From an uncultured Clostridia bacterium (GTDB lineage Bacteria; Bacillota; Clostridia; Christensenellales; Borkfalkiaceae), in assembly GCA_947624225.1 (NCBI GenBank), contig CANQJF010000005.1:1-64000 (forward strand): a stretch of DNA of 64,000 nt, read 5' to 3'. How positions within the stretch are numbered: position 1 is the first letter of the stretch; the number at the start of each line of letters is the position of its first letter. The position numbers and the translations under genes are program-made. The notes beneath the pieces are model-generated. The model had not been told where the DNA came from, ran no database searches, and saw nothing but the letters and a program-made list of their open reading frames with translations. Below, piece by piece: positions 1-9,870 of this stretch.

Positions 1-33
1 TAAAACGCAATCAAGGATAAAAAAGCTATAAGC

Positions 34-62
34 AAAGGGACCGCCCATCGGGCAGTCCCTTT
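34..62 (+). terminator. Rho-independent terminator
   Basis: AAAGGGAC pairs with GTCCCTTT, with GCCC/GGGC inside, and a T-rich tail (TTTTCATTTT) follows on the plus strand. It would end a plus-strand gene lying left of the window. Confidence 0.7.
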
Positions 63-80
63 TCATTTTGGACCCTCCAT

Positions 81-94
81 CTCGGACATGGTAT
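81..94 (+). repeat. Polar intergenic motif, copy 1
   Basis: CTCGGACATGGTAT followed by CCACCTTTT. It is the first of nine intergenic copies, all in this orientation, and lies about 20 bases after a terminator. Confidence 0.7.
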
Positions 95-367
95 CCACCT
101 TTTCGGTCGATAACCTTTTATGGAGTGGGCAGGCGGTCTCGGCGCCCCTGTAAGGGGAGATGTCATGAGCTCCGTGAGTAACAGAGGGGTTTCAACTTGC
201 AATTCGAATTGTTGCGGAAACCCTTTCCCCCCTCACAAAGTTCGGGGTACTTGTCTCGGACAGGTAGAATCCTGTCCTCGGTCACCGTTCGCGCGGCAAA
301 TGCGCTACTTCGCCTTTGGCTCGTGACGTCCTTAGTAGCACAATTTGAAGAGCGGACGGACACTCGC

Positions 368-421
368 CGCAAAACGCCGCCCACAGCACACTGTGCTGGT
401 GTGCGAGAAGTGCGTTTTGCG
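368..421. repeat. Long inverted repeat
   Basis: The arms CGCAAAACGC (368-377) and GCGTTTTGCG (412-421) are exact complements. Between them is a second dyad, CAGCACACTGTGCTG. No T-tract follows, so it is not a standard terminator. The function is unknown. Confidence 0.6.
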
Positions 422-442
422 ACCTTTCAGGGACAGCAAGGT

Positions 443-500
443 CTCGACCATGCCTGTTTGCCACCCCACCCCCTACACCCCCTCCCATGGAGGGGGCAAG
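443..500. repeat. Palindromic repeat, copy A
   Basis: It contains TCGACCATGC, then GCCACCCCACCCCC, then the palindrome CCCCTCCCATGGAGGGGG and GCAAG. The same blocks in the same order recur at 24944-25005, so this is a dispersed non-coding element. Confidence 0.65.
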
Positions 501-532
501 GGCCACGCCTCACGCCCTTGGGAGAGGGAAAA

Positions 533-3500
533 TCAATCGGCGAAAAAGTGCTTGGAGGGAAGAACTGTCTCGGAGATCATTGAAGTCAGCGCCGCCGCTT
601 CGGGATTGATCGCAAGCGCGTCCTGTGCCCTTGTGCTGTCGGGCCATTGTCCGTCCCACCTACCGCTCGTTATCGCATTTTGAATCGATTGTTTCAAAGC
701 CTCGATGTGGTCCGTCTTTCTGCCCTCAATAAGGTTGGGGTTACGATATACCTTCTGCATGTGCCACAAGATATGTTCGGTATTCATAATCGATTCGCCC
801 TCACTGTTAATATCAAGATATTGACAAAGAAGCCGGATGTCACGATTTTTAGTGAAAAGCGAATTGAAGCCGGACCGAGTACCTGTCAGCGTTGCAGTCT
901 TTGAATCGACTGTGTGTTCAACCTTCCCGCCGTCAACACTATTCTTAATATCATAGGTGTAAGCCGATATGAGGTTCGCACCTCTGTAAATAGGTGTTGC
1001 AAGTTTTACGCCTGCAATATTGGCCGAATGTTCAATATAGCTATTTGTATTCGCATCCCAACTCTTAATAACTCCGGCCGTTCCGCCAAAAAATTCCGGC
1101 CCGGTTTCCGGTTTTCCTGCTTGGTAATCCGGATTCCTCTTACTTGACGTGTCAACAATGACAGGATTCACAAAGGCATTAGACATGAATTTATTGTTTG
1201 CGTATACTACTCCGCTTGTTGTGGAGCCGAACCATTCCATATAGTCGAATACTTGTGATGTTGGTATAATATCGGCAACAGCCGATTCGTTTCCTTCGGG
1301 AACCAATCTTCCCAATTCTTCAAAGGAACTATAATTCAAAACATCAAAGAATCCTTTTAGATATACGACATGCCCCGGCCAGCGTTCGATGATGATGCCC
1401 TTCGTTGCGTGGACGATCGTAACATTCTCCAGGTAAACTTGTCCGCCCGCATTGCCTTCGTTTTCATTCCACAGCTCTACCGCTTCACCGGCAATATTTC
1501 TAAGCGTAGAATTTTTGATATATTGATATTGCCGATTCATCTTGCCGTAGTATTGCAGGTCGGTATAATAGATATAGTCGCAGATGAAGAACAAGCCAAG
1601 TGACGGGCGATTGATTGTTGTGCCGGGATTGGCGCCCAAAAGTTTCACATTGTAGAGACACCAGAACCGCGACCCATTGCCATTATTTTCCGTCCCTCCC
1701 TTATCGTTCATAAGAGAAGAAGTGGTGATCAACTGATTCAACGATTCAATGTTGACCTCATATCCATTGCCGATAATGAAGGGTTTGACGTAAGCGGGGT
1801 CATTGGCACCCGCCACATTCACCGCTGTTTGATCCAAAATTTGGTCGTTTTCCTTAGCTATCTCAGCCGTGGTGCCTTCTAATTCTCCGGGGCCATAGAG
1901 ATCGGCATGCAAGACGACATTTCGAGCTGCATAATATCCCGTGGCATTAAAGACATTGCACAAGATCGATTCGTCAAATTCGTCCTCTTGATATGGCTTG
2001 CGCTTGGGGTTTGTGAGGTCGGCAAGGATGTTGAAGTTGAAGTAACAGCTATTATCATTCGTTTCATCAACAGCACCAACGCTTGCACCTATGCGGAGGA
2101 AGGTGAATGCACCATCGGAAGGCGCGAAGAGCCTGTTGCTGCCGTCGTAATGGTCTGCATAAGTTTGCGACTTCACCCACTTCTCTCCATCTTCCGCGAA
2201 GTCACCGAAGTAATCGTTTTGCACGTCGACTTCGGAAAGACCTTGAAAATCTCCGAAGTAGAGATAAGCATATCCCTTTTCGGCATAGACATCCACCCAG
2301 GGAACAAGCTCAGTGCCCGAATACCTACCGTTCGTAGCGATGGGCGAACCGGTCCGCTCCCATACATCTGTTGCAGCGTATAAAGTTGAATGGCCATTCC
2401 CTGTTTCGTTGGGTACGATAATATACTGTTTCTCCTGAAAGATGACGTGCGTCCCCGTTTGGGTGAAACTGAACGGCTTTTTACTATCTACCACGTTATC
2501 CCTATAACCCGTGAATGTCCAAGTAAGGGCATTAAGCGAAGTGCTCTCATCAACAGATTCCCCCGTTGCCTTGCTCAATTTGAAGGGAAGCGGGAAGAAA
2601 TCCACCTGCTCTCCTTTATATTGGCTGTGCTTGGCGAAAACGCGAACCTGCTGATAGCCCTTGTAGATATCGTTGGAATTTTTGCTATCGAAGCCGATGA
2701 ATTCGATCTTACGATTGATATGCGAGAACGTCACGGTAACAGCCCGCCCATAATATTCGACCTTGCATTCTAATGTGAAGTCGCCGGAATTTGTCGTTGC
2801 GAAAATAATTTGGCCATTATCTCCATCCATAGACGGCGTCCAGTTCCCCGCCCCAGTTGAGTTCATGACTTCGCCCTTGGCGTTCCTGTTAAATTCCTCG
2901 TGCGTTCCAAACCCGCCGAGATAGTAAGTTCCGTCACTCACGAGCTCTATTTGGAACGTGATTGTACCTTGCATATCTCCCGGGAGATTGTATTGGATTT
3001 CCTGTTCTATTCCGATCATATTTGAGTCGATTGTGCCGAATACATTTCTCTTGCCATTTGAGCCTGTTACGAATAGACTGTAACTGAATTCTGCATCTCG
3101 CGCGTCAACATGATCGATTCGAATTTTTGTGCTCGCACCGCCATCATCCGAACGGAAGAACAGCGAGTTGCTCGGAGAATCCTTAATGTTTACATTGAGC
3201 CTCGTGATTGTTGAAGAACTTTCAACCGTCTCCCACTTCGAATTATCGTAGCTCCATTGAATCTTCTTATTGGTGATATCTGCCGTATCATTGCGTCCAA
3301 TCGTTATTTCAAAATCAAGGGAATCAAGGATTGTCTTATACGGCACATCCTCATTGAGTTTCTTCAAGTTATTTCCCGCTCCACCTTTAACTTCGATTGT
3401 CTCTACTCGGGCGCCCACGGTAAAGACCAAAGTATATTGTTGCCCAAAGTAAGTGAACGGTACCCTCGTCTCCTGAGTAGTAGGTTGAGTTGCCTGAAAA

Positions 3501-6500
3501 ATTATGTGCGCTTTCGGGCTTCCGGCATATCGGCTTATTTTCACATAATCGTTTACAAAAAGCACCATCTTTGCGTACTCAGTGTCTAAAGGCATTCCAT
3601 TTTTAGTAACTATAGTAAAATCGGCCGGATCGGGGGTGCTTGTTTGGCAATACGCTGTAGGACACAAAGCGAGTTCCTCACCCACATCTGAAAATTCAAG
3701 CCATATTTCCTTCGTCTCTAAGTCGTATTTTGCAACTGAGCCGGAGTAGTAGTTCTGCGATTTCGTGTAATTGTAGGATCTCCAAATAGGCGCTTGGGTT
3801 TTGGAATAGAGCAAGCCGTGCGTGGACTGAATGGAGTATTCGCCGCTAGAAGGAAGAGGTTTACCGCCTTCTTCGCCGAGAAAATCCAAGGCGGACTGGT
3901 CGTATTCAACGCCGAAGAAAACTGTACGCGCACTATCTCCCGCCAGCTCATTTTTCAACGTGCCTGAGAACTCGAGAACACCGGTTTCGCTATACACGGG
4001 GGTAGTAGACGTATCATCAAGTTGGTAATACAATCTCTTGCCTTCCATAGCGCCATCCTCTGCATGGTTATTGATGGTCACTGTGAAGGCGACAGAATCA
4101 TAGTACGTGCGGAAAGCTTTTTCGCCGTCCGCTGTGTTATTCAAGACCTTATTCTTTTCATTTTTAAACACAATCTTGATGTCCTCGCTCTTGACGGGGC
4201 GGTCGACGTAAACCTCGATGGTGTAAGTCGTCACACCCGCAATGGGCATGACCGCACGGCGGACGCGGCGCGTCACGGACATGGGTGCCCCGTCGCTCAC
4301 GGTGATGGTGATCGTCGCAAAGCCACCCTTCTTGGCTTGGATGGTGAAGGCACCGGGGATGGGCTGTTCATCGGCGCCCAATACGGGGACAAGCATGACG
4401 ACTTCGCTGCCCTCTTCGCCGCCCTTCGTCACTTCGGCCTGCGTGACCTTGGACCCGGTGGGGACATTGACATAGAGCGGGGTATCGGGGATCTCTTCGG
4501 GGGAAGAGCTCTCCGCGCTCTCCGTAAAGACGATCTCGAAGTTGGTCTCCTGCGTGCCGTCCTCCTTCGTTTGCGTGCCGAGCTCCACCTTTTGATTTTG
4601 CTCGTCGGCCCCTTCCGCAACGGGCATATAGGTGACGGTAACTTTCCCGCTGAGCGTGACATCGGCGCCGCGCTTGACGGAGATGACGACTGTGACGGTG
4701 AGGGGAGCCTTGATGGTATTCTTCTCAAAGACGAGAGAGCCCTTTTTGGACATGGTTGCCCCTTCGACGGTGTTCTCGAGGGCATATTCCAGCCCCTTCT
4801 CGGTGTGGGCCGAAGGCTCGACAGTGACTTTGGCTGTCTTGGCGTCGACCTCTTTGACCGTCGAGAAGTTGATCGTGTTTTCGCTCGTGACGAGGTTTTG
4901 AGTCTCCGCGGCGCCGCCGAACGCGACTTTGATGGCCTCGGCATTGCGCTCGATGCCCGCCGACTTTGTGATCAAATCTCCCACAGGGTGATACGTACTT
5001 GCCGCATCTGCGTATTCCACACCATAGGTGATGGCAAGTGTACCGCTCGTCTTAGCAAAGTCGATGGTGAACGTGTGGCGCGCCTCGTTGTCGGTGCCGT
5101 ACACCTTTTCGCCCTCGCCCACTTGCACATAGATGCGCTTGCCCTGCATGGCGTCCGTGTTGCTTACGCTGACGGTAAACGCAACTTGGGTGGCCGTGGT
5201 GGCATAGAGCGTGCCGCCGTCCTCGTAAGTTTTGACATTGTCGCCGAATGCAAACGTGACCTCATCGGCGCTCACCGCTTTGTCAACATAGACATGGATG
5301 GTGTAAGTGGTGTCCGCCGTGAACTCAACGGTCGCAAAGCCGCCCTCTTGCGGCTTGATGTGCCAAATGCCCTTCTCCTGTGCAACGGTGACAACGCCAT
5401 CGCTCGTCGTGACTTTACAGGTAATTTCGTCTGTGTGCGCCGCGGGGAGGGTGTAGTAGAGGAGCCCCTCTTGGCTCGTGCCGTTCAGAAGGAGGTTATA
5501 ATCGGCTGTCCCCGTGGCAATTTCGATGCCCTTATCTGCACCCGTGGAAGCATAGGAGATCGTGAGCTCCCTTGTGAGCGTTGTGGTCTCGCCGCGCTTC
5601 ATCTCGGCGACCAGCTTGACGATGCCGGGCTCGCCGAACGTGAGCGTGGCGTCCGAAAGCTGTGCCGCGGTGCCCTCGACGCGGTAAGAAATCGTATCCG
5701 TGTGCGTCGCGGGAGCAATGGCGACGGCGAGATCGCTGCCGATGATAAATGACTGCTTGCCCGTCATGATGTTGACGGTCTGCACATTGTTGTAGGTGAA
5801 GGTAACATCCGCGGCGTTGCGCCGGAGTGTGCGCGAGACGGAAGAGAGGCCGCTTTCGGGTTGGAAATTTGCCGTTTTCTCTTCATCATAGCGGACACTG
5901 AACGTGACGATCAAAGTCGAGTCCGTCATCGGGAAGGCGATCTCTCCACTCGTTTCGATGATGCCGACAGTGCCTTCTTTGGGCGTGCTGCTGCCGTATT
6001 CGACATGCAGTTTCTTGCCTTCCATCGCCCCGTCCTGTCCCTTGAAAGTGAAGGTGTAGGGAACGCTCTCCAAGATCGTCCCGAAGGACGCATCTACGCC
6101 CTCGGTGAATGTGACCTCGAGATCGGTCGCCGTGACAGGGCGGTCGGCATAGACATGGATGGTATATTGGGTCTCGGCGCCGCCGTTGTTGGGTTTTACG
6201 GTGATGGTAACATCGGCAAAACCGCCCTTTTGCGGTACGATGTGCCGCCCGTTCCCCTTTTCAATGAGCGTGACGACGTCGTTCGAGGCCTTGTAGTCGA
6301 CGGCCGCATCCGCGGGTGCGGTGAAGTTGATGACGCCCTCATCCGTTCCGTCCGCCGCGAAATTCAAAAGAAGATAGTACTCTTTGGTCCCCGTGACGAT
6401 GTCGACGGGCTTATCCTGTTTGCTGAGGGGCGCATAGGAGACCTCGATCTCTTTGGAGAATACCGCGGTCCCACTGTCGTCACACAGGGAGACGACTACG

Positions 6501-9500
6501 GTGACTTTCCCTTCGTTTTGGAAGGTCAGCACGCCTGCGGGCGTGATGGTGGCCGCCTTGTCGCCCTCTTTGAGTGCATAAGAGATCGTATTCTGATGGT
6601 TTTCGGGGATGACTTTGACGCCAACCTGCGAGGACTCGGACGCCTTGGGTGTGAAGGTGAGCTCGGCCGTCGAGGTGGAGATCGTGTCGGCCTCCGTTCC
6701 CTTATGCGAGAAAGTGATGCCCGTCGCATTGCGCTTCAACGTAACGGTGCGGGTGACAAGCTGCTTGGCTGCCTCGCCGAGAAGCTCCTTCGCTTCCGTG
6801 TCATATTCCACACCGAAGGTGACCTGAAGGGTGCCTTTTGTCGCCGCGAAGGGAATTTCGCCGCTCTGCTGCACCGCATCCCCGTCCGAATTTTCATCCG
6901 TCGCGCCGTCATACGTCACATACAACTTCTTGCCCTTCATGGAGCCCTCTTTTTCATCGACGGTGAATAAATATCCGACTTGGGTGCCGGCCGTACCGTA
7001 AGTGTAGCCATTCCCTGCCGTCAAGAAAGGAGCTTTGCCGTCGAGCAGAATGGCGAGATCGCTCGCCGCGACGGGGCGGTCGACATAGACGCGAACGGTG
7101 TAGAGCTTGGCGGCCCCCTCTTGGGGCGTGACGGTAACCTTGACATCGGCAAAGCCGCCCTCGACGGGAACGATCCGATAGGTGCCGTTCTCGCTTCTCA
7201 CTTCCACCGCGCTTCCTTCCGCCTTGTAGTCGACGGGGACCTTGGTATCGGTAGGCTCGGTGAAGCGAATGAACCCCATGTCGTTTTTCCCGTTGCCCAT
7301 GCTCAAAAGAAGGGTGGCATGGGTCTGGTTATCGGAGAGCACGACGTCTTTCTCGCTCGCGGGCGCATAGGCGACAACGATTTCCCTGCTCGGCGCGGCA
7401 ACGGGGGTGCCATCTTGGGCGAGGAGCGAGATCTTTACCTTGACGCTGCAAGCCGCGTTCCTGTCTTTGAAGGTCAACGTGCCCGCCGACGTGATGGACG
7501 CATATTCCTCGCCCTCGGCGATGGAATATACAATTGTATTCGTATGGTTGGCGGGAAGAAGCGTGAGATTGACGCTCCTCTCGTTCACATCGCCCTCGGC
7601 CGCTTTCGCGGTGAAGGTGAGCGCGTGTTGCCATGTGGAGATCTTGGCGACATCGGGGCCGTTCCCGTTGTAGGAGACGGCGATGCTCGTGGCATTGCGC
7701 GTAATGGTGCGCGCCGTGCTTGCAAGTCCGCCCTTGGCACCGAGCGCCGTTGCCTCCTCGCCGTATTCCACGCCAAAGGTCACCGTGAGGGTGGAGAGTT
7801 TGCCGTCGAAGAGAACATTGCCGCTCTGCGTCAATGCACCCTCGGCCGCCGCATCCCTTTGGGTCCCATAGCTCACATACAGCTTCTTGCCCTCCATTGC
7901 GCCGTCGCTCCGGTCCACGGTGACGGTGTAGGGCAGGGAGGAAAGCGCCGTTCCGAAAGATTTCATGCAGTCGCTTCCGTCAAATTTTACCTTAAAGTTC
8001 TCCGCGAGCACGGGGCGGTCGACATAGACGCGCACGGAGTAGGTCTCCGCGGCGGTGGCGGCACGGCGCGCCCGGCGGGCAGCAGAGGAGGATTGCGCCT
8101 TGGGCGTTACGGTGATGATAACCGTTGCAAAGCCACCCTTTTGAGGAACAACATGGCGAATGCCGCCGCGCACTTCGAGCCTGACGGCCGCATCCGCGCC
8201 CTCTTCGACGGAGTAGACGACGTCTGCATCTGCGGGCTCGTTGAAGTAGAGGATGCCCTCTTCGCTCCCCTCGCTTGCCGCTTTGAGAAGGAGGGTTCGC
8301 TCCTTCTCGCCATTTTCAAATTTGGTCGCCTTGGTGCCGCTGCCGCTTGTCACGGGTGCATAGGCAATGCGGACTTCTTTGGAGACCTTCACGACGTCCC
8401 GTTCGCTCCCGTCGGCCTGCTTTTCCTTGGCAATCAACTCGATCACGGCGGTCACTTCGCCCGCGCGGGAAAACGTGAGCGTGCTGCCCGAGAACTGCGC
8501 AATGTCAGAGGCTTCTTTGAGGCGGTAAGAGATGTCGTTGGTGTGGTTGGCGGGCACAACCGAGATGCCGTTTCTGAGACTGACCGATTTCGAATCCATC
8601 GTGATCGCGGCGACATCGGAGGTACCCATGTACGAAAGAGAGACGCTCTGCGCGTTGCGAAGGACGGTGAGCGTGAAGTAGTCCTCATAGTCGGCAATGC
8701 CCTCGCCCGTCTTGTAGACGCGCGCCGACACATCCACTCGAATGGTCTTTTGGCCGACGGGCATCTCGCCTGCAAAGGAGAATTTCTTGGTTTCCTCGTC
8801 AAAGGTGAGAATGTCCGCAACGGAGTATGTCACCGCCTTAAATTCCTGATAGGAACCCTCGAGGGCCGTCGCAAAGGGGATGGGCAGGGTCTTGATCGCC
8901 TTGCCGTCCTTGAAATATTCGTCAAAATCAACGGTGTATTCCTTCTTCTCGAAGAGAGGCGGAAGATAGTAGCCATCCGTCGAGGTGTATTCCTTGGTCT
9001 TGGACACGGTATGCTCGCCAAAGTCGGTGGCGGTCACCGTGATCGCAACTTTGCCTTCCTTCAAGAAGGTGATATTCCCCTCTTCATCCACGGTGGCAAT
9101 GGCTGGATCGCTCGAAATGTAGGCGAGATCGGCTTCGGCATCGGCCGGGACGCGCGTGACCGCGGGGAATTTCTGCTCGCGCGAAGAGGAGACGATGGGC
9201 GTTTGATCGAAACCGATGTCCGTGAGCTGACGATGGCAGGTGAACGTGGCGGTATCCTTTGCCTCGCCGTTGTCATTTGAGACGGCCGTAACGGTGGCAG
9301 TGCCCGCGCCGCGGGAGGTCACCGTGCCGTTGGCACTGACATGCAGAATGCTCTCATCGGAGCTGATCCACGTCACCGATTTGTTCTCTGCTTCCTTCGG
9401 ATAGACGGTGACGGAGAGCTCCTGCGTTTCGCCCTCATAGAGCTCGGCCTTGTAGCCCTCGTTCAGGACAAGTTTGTGCACGGAAGTGTCGGTGACGAGC

Positions 9501-9856
9501 ACCTTGCGCTTTGCCGTCGCCGCGGCATTCTCCTTGCTGGCGACGGTGACATAGGTCTCGCCGAAATATTTTGCGGTGATGACGCCATTTTCGTTGACGG
9601 AGGCAATGCTCTCATCCTCCACGGAAAAGCTCAGCCCGCGATTTACCGCTTTGAGCGGCAAAATGTTGACTTCGAGCTGTTCGGCTGGCGGGAGTCCCTC
9701 GTTGTCCATGACGAGTACCAAGGTATCGTTCTCGACAAACTCCACCGATTCCACATAGATATGCGTGACCAAACTCATGATCGCACCGCTGACCAGCATG
9801 ATCGCAAGTAGCAAGAGCGGCAACAGTATGATCGTCGATGTCATCAATTTTTTCAT
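533..9856 (-). CDS. Giant Ig-like repeat surface protein with beta-helix-like C-terminus
   Basis: A predicted 3,107-residue exported protein. Residues 1-28 (MKKLMTSTIILLPLLLLAIM...) are a signal or membrane anchor. Residues ~30-330 hold three BIG_2-type Ig-like domains (for example the pattern VTWISSDESILHVSANGTVTS). From ~395 to ~1925 come five divergent copies of a ~260-residue module, each with a YTIxVYVDRPV strand, a GAMEGKKLYVxYG strand and a RNAxxIxxSY strand. Around 2620-3050 is Asn/Gly-rich sequence (YIKNSTLRNIAGEAVELWNE) that suggests a parallel beta-helix, by eye only. I chose the ATG at 9856 because it has AAAGGGGAAA upstream and gives a clean signal. An earlier frame start at 10018 would overlap the permease. 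It is the last gene of the exporter operon. It is likely an adhesin or glycan-binding protein; the ligand is unknown. Confidence 0.85.
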   Translation of the reverse strand: MKKLMTSTIILLPLLLLAIMLVSGAIMSLVTHIYVESVEFVENDTLVLVMDNEGLPPAEQLEVNILPLKAVNRGLSFSVEDESIASVNENGVITAKYFGETYVTVASKENAAATAKRKVLVTDTSVHKLVLNEGYKAELYEGETQELSVTVYPKEAENKSVTWISSDESILHVSANGTVTSRGAGTATVTAVSNDNGEAKDTATFTCHRQLTDIGFDQTPIVSSSREQKFPAVTRVPADAEADLAYISSDPAIATVDEEGNITFLKEGKVAITVTATDFGEHTVSKTKEYTSTDGYYLPPLFEKKEYTVDFDEYFKDGKAIKTLPIPFATALEGSYQEFKAVTYSVADILTFDEETKKFSFAGEMPVGQKTIRVDVSARVYKTGEGIADYEDYFTLTVLRNAQSVSLSYMGTSDVAAITMDSKSVSLRNGISVVPANHTNDISYRLKEASDIAQFSGSTLTFSRAGEVTAVIELIAKEKQADGSERDVVKVSKEVRIAYAPVTSGSGTKATKFENGEKERTLLLKAASEGSEEGILYFNEPADADVVYSVEEGADAAVRLEVRGGIRHVVPQKGGFATVIITVTPKAQSSSAARRARRAATAAETYSVRVYVDRPVLAENFKVKFDGSDCMKSFGTALSSLPYTVTVDRSDGAMEGKKLYVSYGTQRDAAAEGALTQSGNVLFDGKLSTLTVTFGVEYGEEATALGAKGGLASTARTITRNATSIAVSYNGNGPDVAKISTWQHALTFTAKAAEGDVNERSVNLTLLPANHTNTIVYSIAEGEEYASITSAGTLTFKDRNAACSVKVKISLLAQDGTPVAAPSREIVVAYAPASEKDVVLSDNQTHATLLLSMGNGKNDMGFIRFTEPTDTKVPVDYKAEGSAVEVRSENGTYRIVPVEGGFADVKVTVTPQEGAAKLYTVRVYVDRPVAASDLAILLDGKAPFLTAGNGYTYGTAGTQVGYLFTVDEKEGSMKGKKLYVTYDGATDENSDGDAVQQSGEIPFAATKGTLQVTFGVEYDTEAKELLGEAAKQLVTRTVTLKRNATGITFSHKGTEADTISTSTAELTFTPKASESSQVGVKVIPENHQNTISYALKEGDKAATITPAGVLTFQNEGKVTVVVSLCDDSGTAVFSKEIEVSYAPLSKQDKPVDIVTGTKEYYLLLNFAADGTDEGVINFTAPADAAVDYKASNDVVTLIEKGNGRHIVPQKGGFADVTITVKPNNGGAETQYTIHVYADRPVTATDLEVTFTEGVDASFGTILESVPYTFTFKGQDGAMEGKKLHVEYGSSTPKEGTVGIIETSGEIAFPMTDSTLIVTFSVRYDEEKTANFQPESGLSSVSRTLRRNAADVTFTYNNVQTVNIMTGKQSFIIGSDLAVAIAPATHTDTISYRVEGTAAQLSDATLTFGEPGIVKLVAEMKRGETTTLTRELTISYASTGADKGIEIATGTADYNLLLNGTSQEGLLYYTLPAAHTDEITCKVTTSDGVVTVAQEKGIWHIKPQEGGFATVEFTADTTYTIHVYVDKAVSADEVTFAFGDNVKTYEDGGTLYATTATQVAFTVSVSNTDAMQGKRIYVQVGEGEKVYGTDNEARHTFTIDFAKTSGTLAITYGVEYADAASTYHPVGDLITKSAGIERNAEAIKVAFGGAAETQNLVTSENTINFSTVKEVDAKTAKVTVEPSAHTEKGLEYALENTVEGATMSKKGSLVFEKNTIKAPLTVTVVISVKRGADVTLSGKVTVTYMPVAEGADEQNQKVELGTQTKEDGTQETNFEIVFTESAESSSPEEIPDTPLYVNVPTGSKVTQAEVTKGGEEGSEVVMLVPVLGADEQPIPGAFTIQAKKGGFATITITVSDGAPMSVTRRVRRAVMPIAGVTTYTIEVYVDRPVKSEDIKIVFKNEKNKVLNNTADGEKAFRTYYDSVAFTVTINNHAEDGAMEGKRLYYQLDDTSTTPVYSETGVLEFSGTLKNELAGDSARTVFFGVEYDQSALDFLGEEGGKPLPSSGEYSIQSTHGLLYSKTQAPIWRSYNYTKSQNYYSGSVAKYDLETKEIWLEFSDVGEELALCPTAYCQTSTPDPADFTIVTKNGMPLDTEYAKMVLFVNDYVKISRYAGSPKAHIIFQATQPTTQETRVPFTYFGQQYTLVFTVGARVETIEVKGGAGNNLKKLNEDVPYKTILDSLDFEITIGRNDTADITNKKIQWSYDNSKWETVESSSTITRLNVNIKDSPSNSLFFRSDDGGASTKIRIDHVDARDAEFSYSLFVTGSNGKRNVFGTIDSNMIGIEQEIQYNLPGDMQGTITFQIELVSDGTYYLGGFGTHEEFNRNAKGEVMNSTGAGNWTPSMDGDNGQIIFATTNSGDFTLECKVEYYGRAVTVTFSHINRKIEFIGFDSKNSNDIYKGYQQVRVFAKHSQYKGEQVDFFPLPFKLSKATGESVDESTSLNALTWTFTGYRDNVVDSKKPFSFTQTGTHVIFQEKQYIIVPNETGNGHSTLYAATDVWERTGSPIATNGRYSGTELVPWVDVYAEKGYAYLYFGDFQGLSEVDVQNDYFGDFAEDGEKWVKSQTYADHYDGSNRLFAPSDGAFTFLRIGASVGAVDETNDNSCYFNFNILADLTNPKRKPYQEDEFDESILCNVFNATGYYAARNVVLHADLYGPGELEGTTAEIAKENDQILDQTAVNVAGANDPAYVKPFIIGNGYEVNIESLNQLITTSSLMNDKGGTENNGNGSRFWCLYNVKLLGANPGTTINRPSLGLFFICDYIYYTDLQYYGKMNRQYQYIKNSTLRNIAGEAVELWNENEGNAGGQVYLENVTIVHATKGIIIERWPGHVVYLKGFFDVLNYSSFEELGRLVPEGNESAVADIIPTSQVFDYMEWFGSTTSGVVYANNKFMSNAFVNPVIVDTSSKRNPDYQAGKPETGPEFFGGTAGVIKSWDANTNSYIEHSANIAGVKLATPIYRGANLISAYTYDIKNSVDGGKVEHTVDSKTATLTGTRSGFNSLFTKNRDIRLLCQYLDINSEGESIMNTEHILWHMQKVYRNPNLIEGRKTDHIEALKQSIQNAITSGRWDGQWPDSTRAQDALAINPEAAALTSMISETVLPSKHFFAD

Positions 9857-9870
9857 ATCGTATTTCCCCT

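Larger units (their letters stand above)
1..532. other. Gene-free left end with terminator and palindromes
   Basis: I see no credible gene here. The stretch holds a plus-strand terminator (34-62), one copy of the polar CGGACATGGTAT motif (81-94), a small hairpin around GGACAG/CTGTCC (about 258-278), a long inverted repeat (368-421) and a palindromic repeat (443-500) that recurs near 24.95 kb. Open frames in this stretch are short, overlap each other on both strands and have no ribosome site, so I treat them as noise. Confidence 0.7.
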
